DNA of 64,000 nt, taken from assembly GCA_017307785.1 (NCBI GenBank), contig JAFKGI010000029.1, forward strand, positions 36,007-100,006. Direction: 5' to 3'. The first letter of the stretch is position 1, and each line of letters starts with the position of its first letter. Below the pieces are notes generated by a model. That model did not search any database. It saw nothing but the letters and a program-made list of their open reading frames with translations, and was not told the origin of the DNA. Shown here piece by piece: positions 11,069 through 18,745 of this stretch. This DNA is from Vulcanimicrobiota bacterium. Its GTDB lineage: Bacteria > Vulcanimicrobiota > Xenobia > Xenobiales > JADMJV01. Both the position numbers and the translations under genes were made by a program.

Positions 11069-11111
11069 TTTCTTGCTTCCTCTCGGTTGTCTCTGAGTTC
11101 AGGATGATACG

Positions 11112-11129
11112 TTGACATCGATGCGTCAA
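11112..11129. promoter_or_regulatory. Palindrome TTGAC-N8-GTCAA, probable operator
   Basis: TTGAC and GTCAA arms are separated by eight bases centred on ATCGAT. The left arm includes a good rightward -35 (TTGACA, 11112-11117). It sits in the 80-base gap between the two divergent citrate synthase genes, where a MerR-type regulator would be expected to bind. Confidence 0.6.
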
Positions 11130-11131
11130 TC

Positions 11132-11147
11132 TTGATTTAATAATCAA
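11132..11147. promoter_or_regulatory. Palindrome TTGAT-N6-ATCAA abutting a start codon
   Basis: This second dyad ends one base before the ATG at 11149, so no Shine-Dalgarno site can fit. An AT-rich -10-like element (TTAATA/TAATAA, 11137-11143) lies 19-20 bases after TTGACA. That long spacer is typical of MerR-regulated promoters. It also implies a leaderless or nearly leaderless transcript for the downstream gene. Confidence 0.55.
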
Positions 11148-11148
11148 C

Positions 11149-12180
11149 ATGAAGTTGCTCACCTCGGATCAGGCGGCCCAGGCCCTGGGTGTCAGTAAGT
11201 CCACCCTCTATGCCTACGTCAGTCGCGGCTTGCTGGAGTCGGTGGACGGGCCCGAGCGCACGCGCCGATACCGCTGGGAGGACGTGGAGCGCCTGCGCAT
11301 GCGCAAGCAGCGCCCGGTGGAGGCCGCCGAGAATGCGCTCTATGGCGGCCTGCCCAGCCTGGAGAGCCGTATCTCCACGATTGAACCCGAGCGACTCTGC
11401 TATCGAGGCCAGGATGCGGTGAGGCTTTCCCGGGAAAGCACTCCTCGTCAGGTGGCCGCTCTGCTTTGGACCGGCTCGCTCGACTTTCCGCTGCCAGAGG
11501 ACTCTCAGGAAACCTGGACCGGGCCCTTTCTATCCGGAGCCCTGGGCTGGTTAGCCGAGCAGCTGGAGCAGGACTGGTCGGCCTGGGACCTGAGTCCGGA
11601 AGGCGTGCGCCGGACCGGCTGGCGCATCTATCAGGCGTTCCGGGCCCAGTTGCCCTCCCATCCGCGTCTGGATCAGGCCTTGATTTTGTGTGCCGACCAC
11701 GAGCTGAACGCCAGCACGTTCACGGCCAGGGTGGCGGCCAGCACGGGCGCCAATCCCTATGCGGTGGTCAGCGCCGCTCTGGCCGCCTTGAGCGGTCCCA
11801 AGCACGGCGGTGCCACTTCTCAGGTGGAAGCGCTCTTTGCCGAGGCTTCCGCCAGTAGTCCTCGTCAGGCCATCGGCGAGCGTTTGCGTCGGGGCGATCC
11901 GGTGGCGGGATTTGGTCATCCGCTCTACCCACAAGGCGATCCGAGAGCCCGGGCCTTGCTGGAAGATGTTCCTCTGGCTCAGGGTTGGATCGAAGCCGGC
12001 CAGCAGTTGCTCAACGCCTACCCTACGGTCGATCTCGGGCTGGTGGCTCTAGGTCTAGAGCGAGGCGCGGCCTTTCAGCTCTTCGCCGCCGGGCGCTGCC
12101 TGGGCTGGATCGCTCACGCCCTCGAACAATACGCGGATGGCCGCATGATCCGTCCTCGCGCTTTTCACCGGAGTTCCTGA
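11149..12180 (+). CDS. MerR-type HTH fused to citrate synthase
   Basis: Residues 1-55 are a MerR/excisionase-type helix-turn-helix (LTSDQAAQALGVSKSTLYAY, then a wing with RTRRYRWEDVERLR). Residues 75-343 are a citrate synthase domain. It keeps the two catalytic His residues (DHELNASTFTARV and GFGHPLYPQGDPRA) and an acidic residue at the third position (YPTVDLGLVALG). The end matches the family (GRCLGWIAHALEQY, MIRPR). Such a protein could be an enzyme that controls its own operon, or a sensor of acyl-CoA or oxo-acid levels; this is inference. The ATG is fixed by the HTH beginning at residue 3. Its last 16 bases overlap the convergent flavoprotein gene. Confidence 0.85.
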   Translation: MKLLTSDQAAQALGVSKSTLYAYVSRGLLESVDGPERTRRYRWEDVERLRMRKQRPVEAAENALYGGLPSLESRISTIEPERLCYRGQDAVRLSRESTPRQVAALLWTGSLDFPLPEDSQETWTGPFLSGALGWLAEQLEQDWSAWDLSPEGVRRTGWRIYQAFRAQLPSHPRLDQALILCADHELNASTFTARVAASTGANPYAVVSAALAALSGPKHGGATSQVEALFAEASASSPRQAIGERLRRGDPVAGFGHPLYPQGDPRARALLEDVPLAQGWIEAGQQLLNAYPTVDLGLVALGLERGAAFQLFAAGRCLGWIAHALEQYADGRMIRPRAFHRSS

Positions 12181-13346
12181 AGATAGCTGACGGCTCCCCG
12201 CCCGGCCACCCGGCCGCTGGCAAAACTGGCGGTCAGCAGGTAGCCGCCGGTGGGTGCTTCCCAGTCGATCATCTCGCCGGCGCAGAAGACGCCCGGGAGT
12301 TTCTTTAGCATCAGGTGGTCGTCCAGTTCGTCGAAGGCCACGCCGCCGGCGGAACTGATGGCTTCGGCCAGGGGGCGGGATGCCAACAGGCGGAGCGGCA
12401 GGTGTTTGGCCGTGGCGGCCACCCGGGCCGCATCCGAGAGATCGGGCAAAACCTCGCGAACCAGGGCCGCCTTGACGCCCTCCAGGCCGGCTCGGCCAAG
12501 ATGCTTGGCCAGGCTGTTGGAACCGCGCGGTTTTGCCAGGGCAGCCGTCAGCTTCTCCAGCGATTGTCCGGGCAGCAGGTCCAGATGAATCAAGGCCGAG
12601 CCCGACTGGCAAATCTGCTCGCGGAATCTGGCGGAAAAGGGGTAGATCAGGCTGCCTTCCAGGCCGTATTCGGAGACGACGCACTCCCCTCGCCGTCCCT
12701 CGATCTCGATCGATTTGAGCGGCTGGCCGGCGAAGCGTTCTTTCATGACCGGACTCCAGGCCACTTCGAAGCCGCAGTTGGAGGCTTCCAGGTCGGGAAC
12801 GTCCAGGCCGCGTCCGCGCAGCCATTCCACCCAGGCGCCATCCGAGCCCAGTTTGGGCCAGGAGCCGCCTCCCAGGGCCAGGATCACGGCTCGCGGTTTC
12901 AGGACTTGCTCGCCCTCGGGAGTGGCAAAACGAAGCTGGCCGGACGCTGTCCAACCCTCCCAGCGCCAGCGTTGGCGGATGTCCACCCCCCCGGCGCGCA
13001 GGCGACGCAGCCAGCTGCGTAGCAGCGGTGCGGCCTTCATCTCGCTGGGAAAGACGCGGCCGGAGGTGCCGACGAAGGTCTCCACGCCCAGCTCCTGGGC
13101 CCAATCGCGCAGCTGCTGAGGGGTTAGTTGCTCAAGCCAATCGGCCACGCGCCCATGACTGAAGCGTTGCACGAATCGGTCCAGGGGTTCGGAATGGGTC
13201 AGATTGAGACCGCCCTTACCGGCCAGCAGAAACTTGCGTCCCACCGAAGGCATCGCATCACAAACTAGAACTTTCAGGCCGGCCTGGCTGGCGGCTTCGG
13301 CCGCCATCAAGCCAGCGGGGCCGCCGCCCACGATCAGGACATCCAT
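12165..13346 (-). CDS. HI0933/TIGR03862-type FAD-dependent oxidoreductase
   Basis: The 393-residue product has an N-terminal FAD-binding Rossmann motif (VLIVGGGPAGLMAAEAA) and the family signature GRKFLLAGKGGLNLTHSEP. A central SGRVFPSEMKA stretch, an ALGGGSWPKLGSDG segment, and a C-terminal GVFCAGEMIDWEAPTGGYLL with the second FAD contact follow. Proteins of this group are annotated as NAD(P)/FAD-dependent oxidoreductases, and the reaction is unknown for most. The ATG at 13346 is the only good start. It is divergent from the spermidine-synthase fusion gene with a 60-base gap. Confidence 0.85.
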   Translation of the reverse strand: MDVLIVGGGPAGLMAAEAASQAGLKVLVCDAMPSVGRKFLLAGKGGLNLTHSEPLDRFVQRFSHGRVADWLEQLTPQQLRDWAQELGVETFVGTSGRVFPSEMKAAPLLRSWLRRLRAGGVDIRQRWRWEGWTASGQLRFATPEGEQVLKPRAVILALGGGSWPKLGSDGAWVEWLRGRGLDVPDLEASNCGFEVAWSPVMKERFAGQPLKSIEIEGRRGECVVSEYGLEGSLIYPFSARFREQICQSGSALIHLDLLPGQSLEKLTAALAKPRGSNSLAKHLGRAGLEGVKAALVREVLPDLSDAARVAATAKHLPLRLLASRPLAEAISSAGGVAFDELDDHLMLKKLPGVFCAGEMIDWEAPTGGYLLTASFASGRVAGRGAVSYLQELR

Positions 13347-13406
13347 AGGCGCGCCGATTTCGCGCTCCGGCAGGCTCGCCCTCCGCCCTCCGGCGAAAGC
13401 TGGGGC

Positions 13407-16373
13407 GTGTCGAAACCGCCTCCCTCACCCTGGCTGGGACTGGCCCTTTTCTTCTGCTCCGGCCTGAGCGGCCTGATTTATGAGGTTCTTTGGTCGCGTC
13501 GTCTGGGGCTGACCTTTGGTCATTCCACCCTGGCCGTGAGCACGGTGGTGACGGCCTACATGGGCGGCCTGGCCTTGGGCAGTTGGTGGGGCGGGCGCTG
13601 GGCCGATCGGCGCCAGGGCGATCCGGGCGCCTACCTGCGGGTTTACGCCCTGCTGGAGTTGTTCATCGGGGTCTGGGGAGCGCTCAGCCTGGTTTTGCTG
13701 GGCTGGGTGGAGAAGCTCTACCTGAGCGCGGCGGCCCAAGGCATCGCCGGCACGCCCGTGCATTTACTCGCCTTTCTGCTGTGCCTGTTGGTGCTGCTAC
13801 CGCCCACCTCGGCGATGGGAGCCACCCTGCCGATTCTGTGCTGTTTCTACACGCGCTCGGAGCAAGTGGGGGCGCGCCTTTCCCACCTCTACGCGGCCAA
13901 CACCTGGGGAGCTGTGGGGGGAGCCTTTCTGGCCGGATTTGTGTGGCTTCCCAAGTTGGGACTGATGATTTCTATTCTGGGAGCAGCCGGGGTCAACGGT
14001 CTTATCGGTGTGGCCGGTCTGCTCTGGAGTCGCGGTTCCGCAGCCCTGCAGCGAACCGACCCTCCCGCCTCGCCGCAGTCCAGTTCCCAGCCGCTCGTCT
14101 TTGCCTTCAGTGGTTTCGCCAGTATGTTGCTTCAGCTCGGATGGACGCGAGGCTTCTCAGTTTTGATGGGCAGTTCGGTCTACGCCTTCGCCTCGATTCT
14201 GGTGGCTTTTCTGGGCGGCATTGCGCTGGGGAGCAGTCTCTACGCCCGGCTGCTGAGCCATCGCCAGCCCTCGCGAGGCAGTCTGGCGCTGCTCTATGCC
14301 GGCACCGCCGCGGGCGGGCTGCTCTCGATCCTCATTCTGATTCGGTTACCCGGCCTCTTCCTGTCGCTTTACCCCAGAGTCAAAGATAGTTTTGACCTGC
14401 TGTTGCTACTGACCGTGGGTTTGAGCGTGCTGATGTTGCTGCTGCCCACTTTGCTCATGGGGTTGCTCTTTCCGTTGGTCACCCACCTGCATCATCAGAG
14501 CCGGGGCGGCCTGGCCGGCAGCGTGGGAGCGGTTTACGCCGCCAACTCGGCCGGCTGCATTCTGGGCAGTTTTCTAGGAGGATTCTGGTTGCTGCCCCAA
14601 CTGGGCTTGCAGAACACGGTTCTGCTGGGAGTGGCCATTTACGCCCTGTGTGCCCTCTGGATGGATCGGCGGGCCCTGCCGATGCTGGTGGCGCTGGGGG
14701 TGGGCGGCTGGCTGCTGCCCCCCTGGGACACCGGACTGGCGGCGGCTGGACAGGCCATTTCGGCGGCCCGCGAAAGCGGGGGCGGCAGTTCCTATTTCGC
14801 GCCCCCGGTGTTTTATCGGGACGGCCTGTCTTGCACCGTGGCGCTGGCCGTGGAAGGGCCCGGAGCTTTATCCTTACGAGTCAACGGCAAGGCGGACGCT
14901 TCCCTGCAGTTGTCTGACCGTCTGACCCAGTCCTCGCTGGGCTGGATCCCCTTGCTCTATGCCCAGCATCCCCGCCGGGCGGCGGTGGTGGGACTGGGCA
15001 GCGGCCTCACGGTCACGGCCTTGAGCGCTTCCAGTGACCTGAAAAGCGTGGAGTGCGCCGAGCTGGAGCCGGCCGTGCTGGAATGCCAGAATTACTGGGC
15101 CCCCTTCAATCGTCACATCGTGGAAGACCCTCGGGTGAAAATGCTGCTGGCCGACGGTCGCACCTTCTTGATGAGCGCCCAGGGCAAGTTTGATCTGATC
15201 GTGAGCGAACCGTCCAATCCCTGGATCGCCGGCATCGGCAATCTCTACACCCAGGATTTCTACCGCCAGTGCGCGGCCAAGCTGGAGCCCGGCGGATGTT
15301 TTGTGCAGTGGTGCAATCTCTACGCCATCTCTCCGGCCGACGTGGATCTGGTGCTGCGCACCTTCTACGCGGCCTTTCCGCACGGAGAATTGTGGACGAC
15401 CGGGGGCGACCTGATTCTGGTGGGGACCCTGCAACCGTCGCAGGCCAGTCCGGCCGCGCTGGAAGCGGGCGCTCCCTGGGTTCAGCGTGAGTTGCGGGAA
15501 CTGGGTTTTGAGAACGCCGGAGAACTGGCCGGTCAGTATCTGTGCAGTCGAGAGCAGGCTCTGGGAGTCATTCCTCCGGGTCCGGTCAACACCGACGATC
15601 TGCCGCTGCTGGAATACTCGGCCCCGCGCTCGCTGTATCGGTCGGACGCGCTGGTGACGAATCTGCGTCGCTGCGTCCAATGGCGCCAGGAGACCCTCCC
15701 CGCGGGTTGGCCGGACAGCCCCAAGAACCGCCTGGAGGCCTGGGTGGGCCGGCTGAACTTCGGCTTTCCGCAGTTGCTCCAGTTTCCGCTGGCGCAAATT
15801 CCGGAAGCCTGGAGAGCCTTTTTTGGCAGCACCGGCCGGGTGACCGACCCCAAGCTTGCCCTCAAGCTGCCGCTGCGAGCGCGCCAGATGCTCAGTCGTC
15901 AGGCCCTGCACGAAGGGCGTCCGCTCGAAGCATTGGCCCTCACCCAAGAGCCCGCTTTGCGCGCCGAAGCTTTGTATCAGATGGGCCGTTGGGCCGAGGC
16001 GGCCGACCTTTACCAGGAGCTGAGCCGGAGTCAGTCCGACAGTCTGACCTGGTCGGCTCTGGCCACCTGCCGCTTTTTCAACCGGCAGCCGGAGCTGGCC
16101 GAAGCGGCCAGCCTGGAGGCGTTGCGTCTCAATCCCTACGACCCCCGCGCACTCTACGTGCAGGCCTCCCTCCATGGGTCGTTGGAGCGGGCCGGCCAAC
16201 TGACGAGCGTTTGTCCCAGTATGCTGGACGGTTGGGTGTTGCTGGCCCGGTTGGCGGCCACCCAAGGCCATCTCGACCAGGCCCGGACGGCTGTGCGCAA
16301 CGGCCTGAAGCTGTCCGACAAGCATCCCGGCCTGCTGCGCCTGGGCCAGGAGCTGGGTCTCCCCAACCCGTAG
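13407..16373 (+). CDS. Fused MFS-like/spermidine synthase-like protein with TPR tail
   Basis: The 988-residue product starts with GTG. About residues 1-450 contain some 12 hydrophobic helices, opening with LALFFCSGLSGLIYEVLWSR, the hallmark of fused MFS/spermidine synthase proteins. About 465-690 form a spermidine synthase-like Rossmann domain (VVGLGSGLTVTAL, ADGRTFL, IVSEPSNPWIAG). The residue usually aligned with the aminopropyltransferase Asp is in the SEPSNPW variant, so polyamine synthesis is not assured. The last 170 residues form helical TPR-like repeats. Related fusions are common in environmental bacteria, but the substrate is unknown. The exported methyltransferase gene follows after nine bases. 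Confidence 0.85.
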   Translation: MSKPPPSPWLGLALFFCSGLSGLIYEVLWSRRLGLTFGHSTLAVSTVVTAYMGGLALGSWWGGRWADRRQGDPGAYLRVYALLELFIGVWGALSLVLLGWVEKLYLSAAAQGIAGTPVHLLAFLLCLLVLLPPTSAMGATLPILCCFYTRSEQVGARLSHLYAANTWGAVGGAFLAGFVWLPKLGLMISILGAAGVNGLIGVAGLLWSRGSAALQRTDPPASPQSSSQPLVFAFSGFASMLLQLGWTRGFSVLMGSSVYAFASILVAFLGGIALGSSLYARLLSHRQPSRGSLALLYAGTAAGGLLSILILIRLPGLFLSLYPRVKDSFDLLLLLTVGLSVLMLLLPTLLMGLLFPLVTHLHHQSRGGLAGSVGAVYAANSAGCILGSFLGGFWLLPQLGLQNTVLLGVAIYALCALWMDRRALPMLVALGVGGWLLPPWDTGLAAAGQAISAARESGGGSSYFAPPVFYRDGLSCTVALAVEGPGALSLRVNGKADASLQLSDRLTQSSLGWIPLLYAQHPRRAAVVGLGSGLTVTALSASSDLKSVECAELEPAVLECQNYWAPFNRHIVEDPRVKMLLADGRTFLMSAQGKFDLIVSEPSNPWIAGIGNLYTQDFYRQCAAKLEPGGCFVQWCNLYAISPADVDLVLRTFYAAFPHGELWTTGGDLILVGTLQPSQASPAALEAGAPWVQRELRELGFENAGELAGQYLCSREQALGVIPPGPVNTDDLPLLEYSAPRSLYRSDALVTNLRRCVQWRQETLPAGWPDSPKNRLEAWVGRLNFGFPQLLQFPLAQIPEAWRAFFGSTGRVTDPKLALKLPLRARQMLSRQALHEGRPLEALALTQEPALRAEALYQMGRWAEAADLYQELSRSQSDSLTWSALATCRFFNRQPELAEAASLEALRLNPYDPRALYVQASLHGSLERAGQLTSVCPSMLDGWVLLARLAATQGHLDQARTAVRNGLKLSDKHPGLLRLGQELGLPNP

Positions 16374-16382
16374 TAGCTTCCT

Positions 16383-17021
16383 ATGAAGCCTCTCCTGCTC
16401 GCTTTGGCGCTGACCCTGCTGGTCTCGGCCGAACCCCATCGTCATCACGATTTCAAAGACATTCCGCGCTGGGTGGAGGCCTTTGAAGAGAAGTCTCGGG
16501 ACGCCTGGCAAAAGCCGGCCGAGGTGGTGGAATATCTGGGTTTGCAGCCGGGCCAGGTGGTGGCCGACCTGGGCGCCGCCAGCGGTTACTTCAGTCGCCC
16601 TCTGGCCCAGGCGGTGGGACCGACCGGCTGGGTCTTCGCGATTGAGGTGGAGGCCGGGTTCTTCGCGCCCCTGCACCAGCTCGCCGAGAAAGCGGGCGTC
16701 CACAACATCGCCACCGTGCTGGCCAGCGCCGACGACCCTCATCTGCCCGAGGCCTCCACCGACGTGGTTTTCATCTGCGATACCCTGCATCATATCGAAG
16801 GGCGCCCGGCCTACTACGCCAAGCTCAAGCGAGCCCTCAAGCCCAATGGCCGGATCGTGGTGGTGGATTTCTTCCCCGACCGGGACATCCCGGTGGGGCC
16901 TAAAAAGAGTGAGCGGCTCTCGGTGGAGCAGGTGACGCAAGAGTTGACCTCGGCCGGCCTGCAGGTCAGTTCCAACCTGACCCTTCTGCCGTATCAGTAC
17001 ATCCTTGTGGGGGAACGTTGA
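16383..17021 (+). CDS. Class I SAM methyltransferase with signal peptide
   Basis: The 212-residue product begins with a hydrophobic stretch (KPLLLALALTLLVSAEP) that looks like a signal peptide, followed by His-rich PHRHHDF. A class I methyltransferase fold follows. Motif I is VVADLGAASGYFS, the acidic end of strand 2 is FAIEVE, motif IV is VVFICDTLHHIEG, and strand 5 is GRIVVVDFFPDRD. An exported methyltransferase is odd because SAM is cytoplasmic; the leader may instead be a membrane anchor. The stop overlaps the TTG start of the HIT fusion gene, so translation is probably coupled. Confidence 0.8.
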   Translation: MKPLLLALALTLLVSAEPHRHHDFKDIPRWVEAFEEKSRDAWQKPAEVVEYLGLQPGQVVADLGAASGYFSRPLAQAVGPTGWVFAIEVEAGFFAPLHQLAEKAGVHNIATVLASADDPHLPEASTDVVFICDTLHHIEGRPAYYAKLKRALKPNGRIVVVDFFPDRDIPVGPKKSERLSVEQVTQELTSAGLQVSSNLTLLPYQYILVGER

Positions 17022-18004
17022 AGGCCTGCGTCTTTTGCGCCGGAATGCGCGGCGAGGTCGAACTCTCTCGCGTCTATGAGGACGAGGAGGTGCTGGCCTT
17101 CCTGGACCACAAGCCGGTCTTTCCCGGCCACGTGCTGCTGATTCCCAAACGTCATGTGGTCACTCTGGACGAGCTGGACCCTGAGGAAGTGCCGGGGTTG
17201 TTCGAAAAGCTGCGGGTGCTGAGTCGGGCCGTGCCGCTGGCCGCCGGGGGTCAGGGTTGCTTCGTGGCCAACAACAACATCGTCAGCCAGAGCGTGCCGC
17301 ATCTGCACTGGCACGCCGTGCCCCGCACCAAGGGGGACGGTCTCAAGGGATTTTTCTGGCCTCGTCATCCTTATCGGGACGCCGAGGCTCAGGAAGCGAT
17401 GCGCTCCAAGCTGGAGGACGTCATCCTGCAGGAGCTGATTCTGGATTTCTGGTTCGGTCCCGGCAATGGGCCGTCGAGCGAATTCTACGTCAAGCGCTGG
17501 TTCACTCAGGATGCCGACTTCGATCGAGTCTTGCGTCGGCGCTTTGGCAAAACCATGGAGACGGCTCTGGCCGGCGGTCTCCAGAGTTGGGAAAGCACGC
17601 CGCGCGGACGCCTGGCGCTGATTTTGGTGCTGGATCAGTTCACGCGCAACCTGGGTCGGCACACGGCGGCCGCCTTTGCCGGCGATGAGCGGGCCCAGCG
17701 ACTGGCCTTAGAAATGGTGGAGCAGAACGTTGATCAAACATTGACTGACGATCAACGTGTCTTCGCCTATCTGCCCTTCGAACATGGAGAGTCGGCCCGC
17801 TGGCAGGAGCTGAGTCTGAAGCAGTATGCCCGGTTGGGCGAGCAGGCCGGTCCCAAATACCAGAACTATCTGACCTTTGCCCAAAAGCATGCGGTCATTA
17901 TTGAACGGTTTGGTCGCTACCCGCACCGCAACGAAGCGCTGGGGCGCGAGTCGACTCCCGAAGAAAAGGCCTTCTTGGAAGGCCCGGACTCTACGTTCTG
18001 GTAA
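17018..18004 (+). CDS. HIT-family hydrolase fused to DUF924 protein
   Basis: The TTG start overlaps the previous stop (TTGA). Residues 1-130 are a HIT domain: FCAGM start, FPGHVLLIPKRHV, and the histidine triad His95-His97-His99 in VPHLHWHAVP. This family hydrolyses or transfers nucleotides from nucleotide-phosphoryl substrates. Residues 140-328 match DUF924: LDFWFGPG start, LDQFTRNLGRHTAAAFAGDERA, LPFEHGES, and an RYPHRNEALGRESTPEE end. I know no standard protein with this pairing. The two domains are in one unbroken frame, so the fusion is not a sequencing frameshift within a visible boundary. What the DUF924 part does is unknown. Confidence 0.85.
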   Translation: MKACVFCAGMRGEVELSRVYEDEEVLAFLDHKPVFPGHVLLIPKRHVVTLDELDPEEVPGLFEKLRVLSRAVPLAAGGQGCFVANNNIVSQSVPHLHWHAVPRTKGDGLKGFFWPRHPYRDAEAQEAMRSKLEDVILQELILDFWFGPGNGPSSEFYVKRWFTQDADFDRVLRRRFGKTMETALAGGLQSWESTPRGRLALILVLDQFTRNLGRHTAAAFAGDERAQRLALEMVEQNVDQTLTDDQRVFAYLPFEHGESARWQELSLKQYARLGEQAGPKYQNYLTFAQKHAVIIERFGRYPHRNEALGRESTPEEKAFLEGPDSTFW

Positions 18005-18745
18005 CTAAGGAGTGACTTTGGGGGCGTTGATGTCGTCCAGCGCTTTCGGGGTCTTGCCCTGGTCGCCGCGCGGCATCTGCTCCATCTCGATACCCTTGGC
18101 CGAGGTGTAGCGGAAGGTCTTCATTCCATACTTCTCAGGGCTGGGGCAGCCGAGTTCGTAGCCGTCCACCAGCTTTTTGTAAGTCAGATTCTTGCCGGTC
18201 AGCGGATCGCTGGGCATTTTCTGCAGGTAGCGCGGCATCATGTCATCCAGGCTGGCGGGATACTGACCGGCGTGATCTTTGGCGTAGTATTCGATCTGAG
18301 TGGCCACGGCCTTAAGAATGCCCTGCAGACCGCGCAGAATCTCGGAAAAGCGCTGCAGATCGGCCAGGTCCTTGAGGTAGCCCCACTCCACGGCCGACAC
18401 GGCGATGCGCGCTCCGCCGTATTTGGACGGATCGGGAACGCTCAAGTTGTATTTGCGGCCCTCCAGCTTGTAGCTGAAAGGCTGATTGGTGGCCGGATCG
18501 ACCGGAATGGGAATCGGCTTGGGAGCGCGCGGAGCTTTGCCTCGGTAATACTGGTCCATCTCGTTCAAGTCCAGCGGGTAAACGCCGGTTTCCATGAAGA
18601 AATGCTCGACCAGGCTTTGCAAACGGCTGAGTCGCTGCCAGGCTTCGGTGCTTTTGTCTTGGGCCAGGGCCGGCGCGGGCGCCAACCACAGAAGTGAGCC
18701 GAATAGTGCGGCTTTTACTGCCCCATCCAGTAGTCTTTTAGCCAT
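18005..18745 (-). CDS. Secreted protein with two tandem pseudopilin-like domains
   Basis: The 246-residue product starts with a Sec signal peptide ending in PALAQ (about residue 29). Two similar units follow, at about 30-110 and 130-225. Each has an amphipathic helix, then a YP-[LA]-[DS]-L-[ND]-[ED]-M segment. Each then has a P-[VS]-DP-[AL]-T stretch and a final P-[DS]-P-[SE]-KYG. This pattern resembles the globular domain of GspG-type pseudopilins, but there is no prepilin-peptidase GFTLxE site. Its start lies inside the 3' end of rpoD by 31 bases, so it is probably the last gene of the rluB-dnaG-rpoD operon. Function unknown. Confidence 0.7.
   Translation of the reverse strand: MAKRLLDGAVKAALFGSLLWLAPAPALAQDKSTEAWQRLSRLQSLVEHFFMETGVYPLDLNEMDQYYRGKAPRAPKPIPIPVDPATNQPFSYKLEGRKYNLSVPDPSKYGGARIAVSAVEWGYLKDLADLQRFSEILRGLQGILKAVATQIEYYAKDHAGQYPASLDDMMPRYLQKMPSDPLTGKNLTYKKLVDGYELGCPSPEKYGMKTFRYTSAKGIEMEQMPRGDQGKTPKALDDINAPKVTP

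Noticed and set aside
14874..16940. Long open frame opposite the spermidine-synthase fusion
   Set aside because: It lies across two real genes, has low-complexity composition and no recognisable domain.
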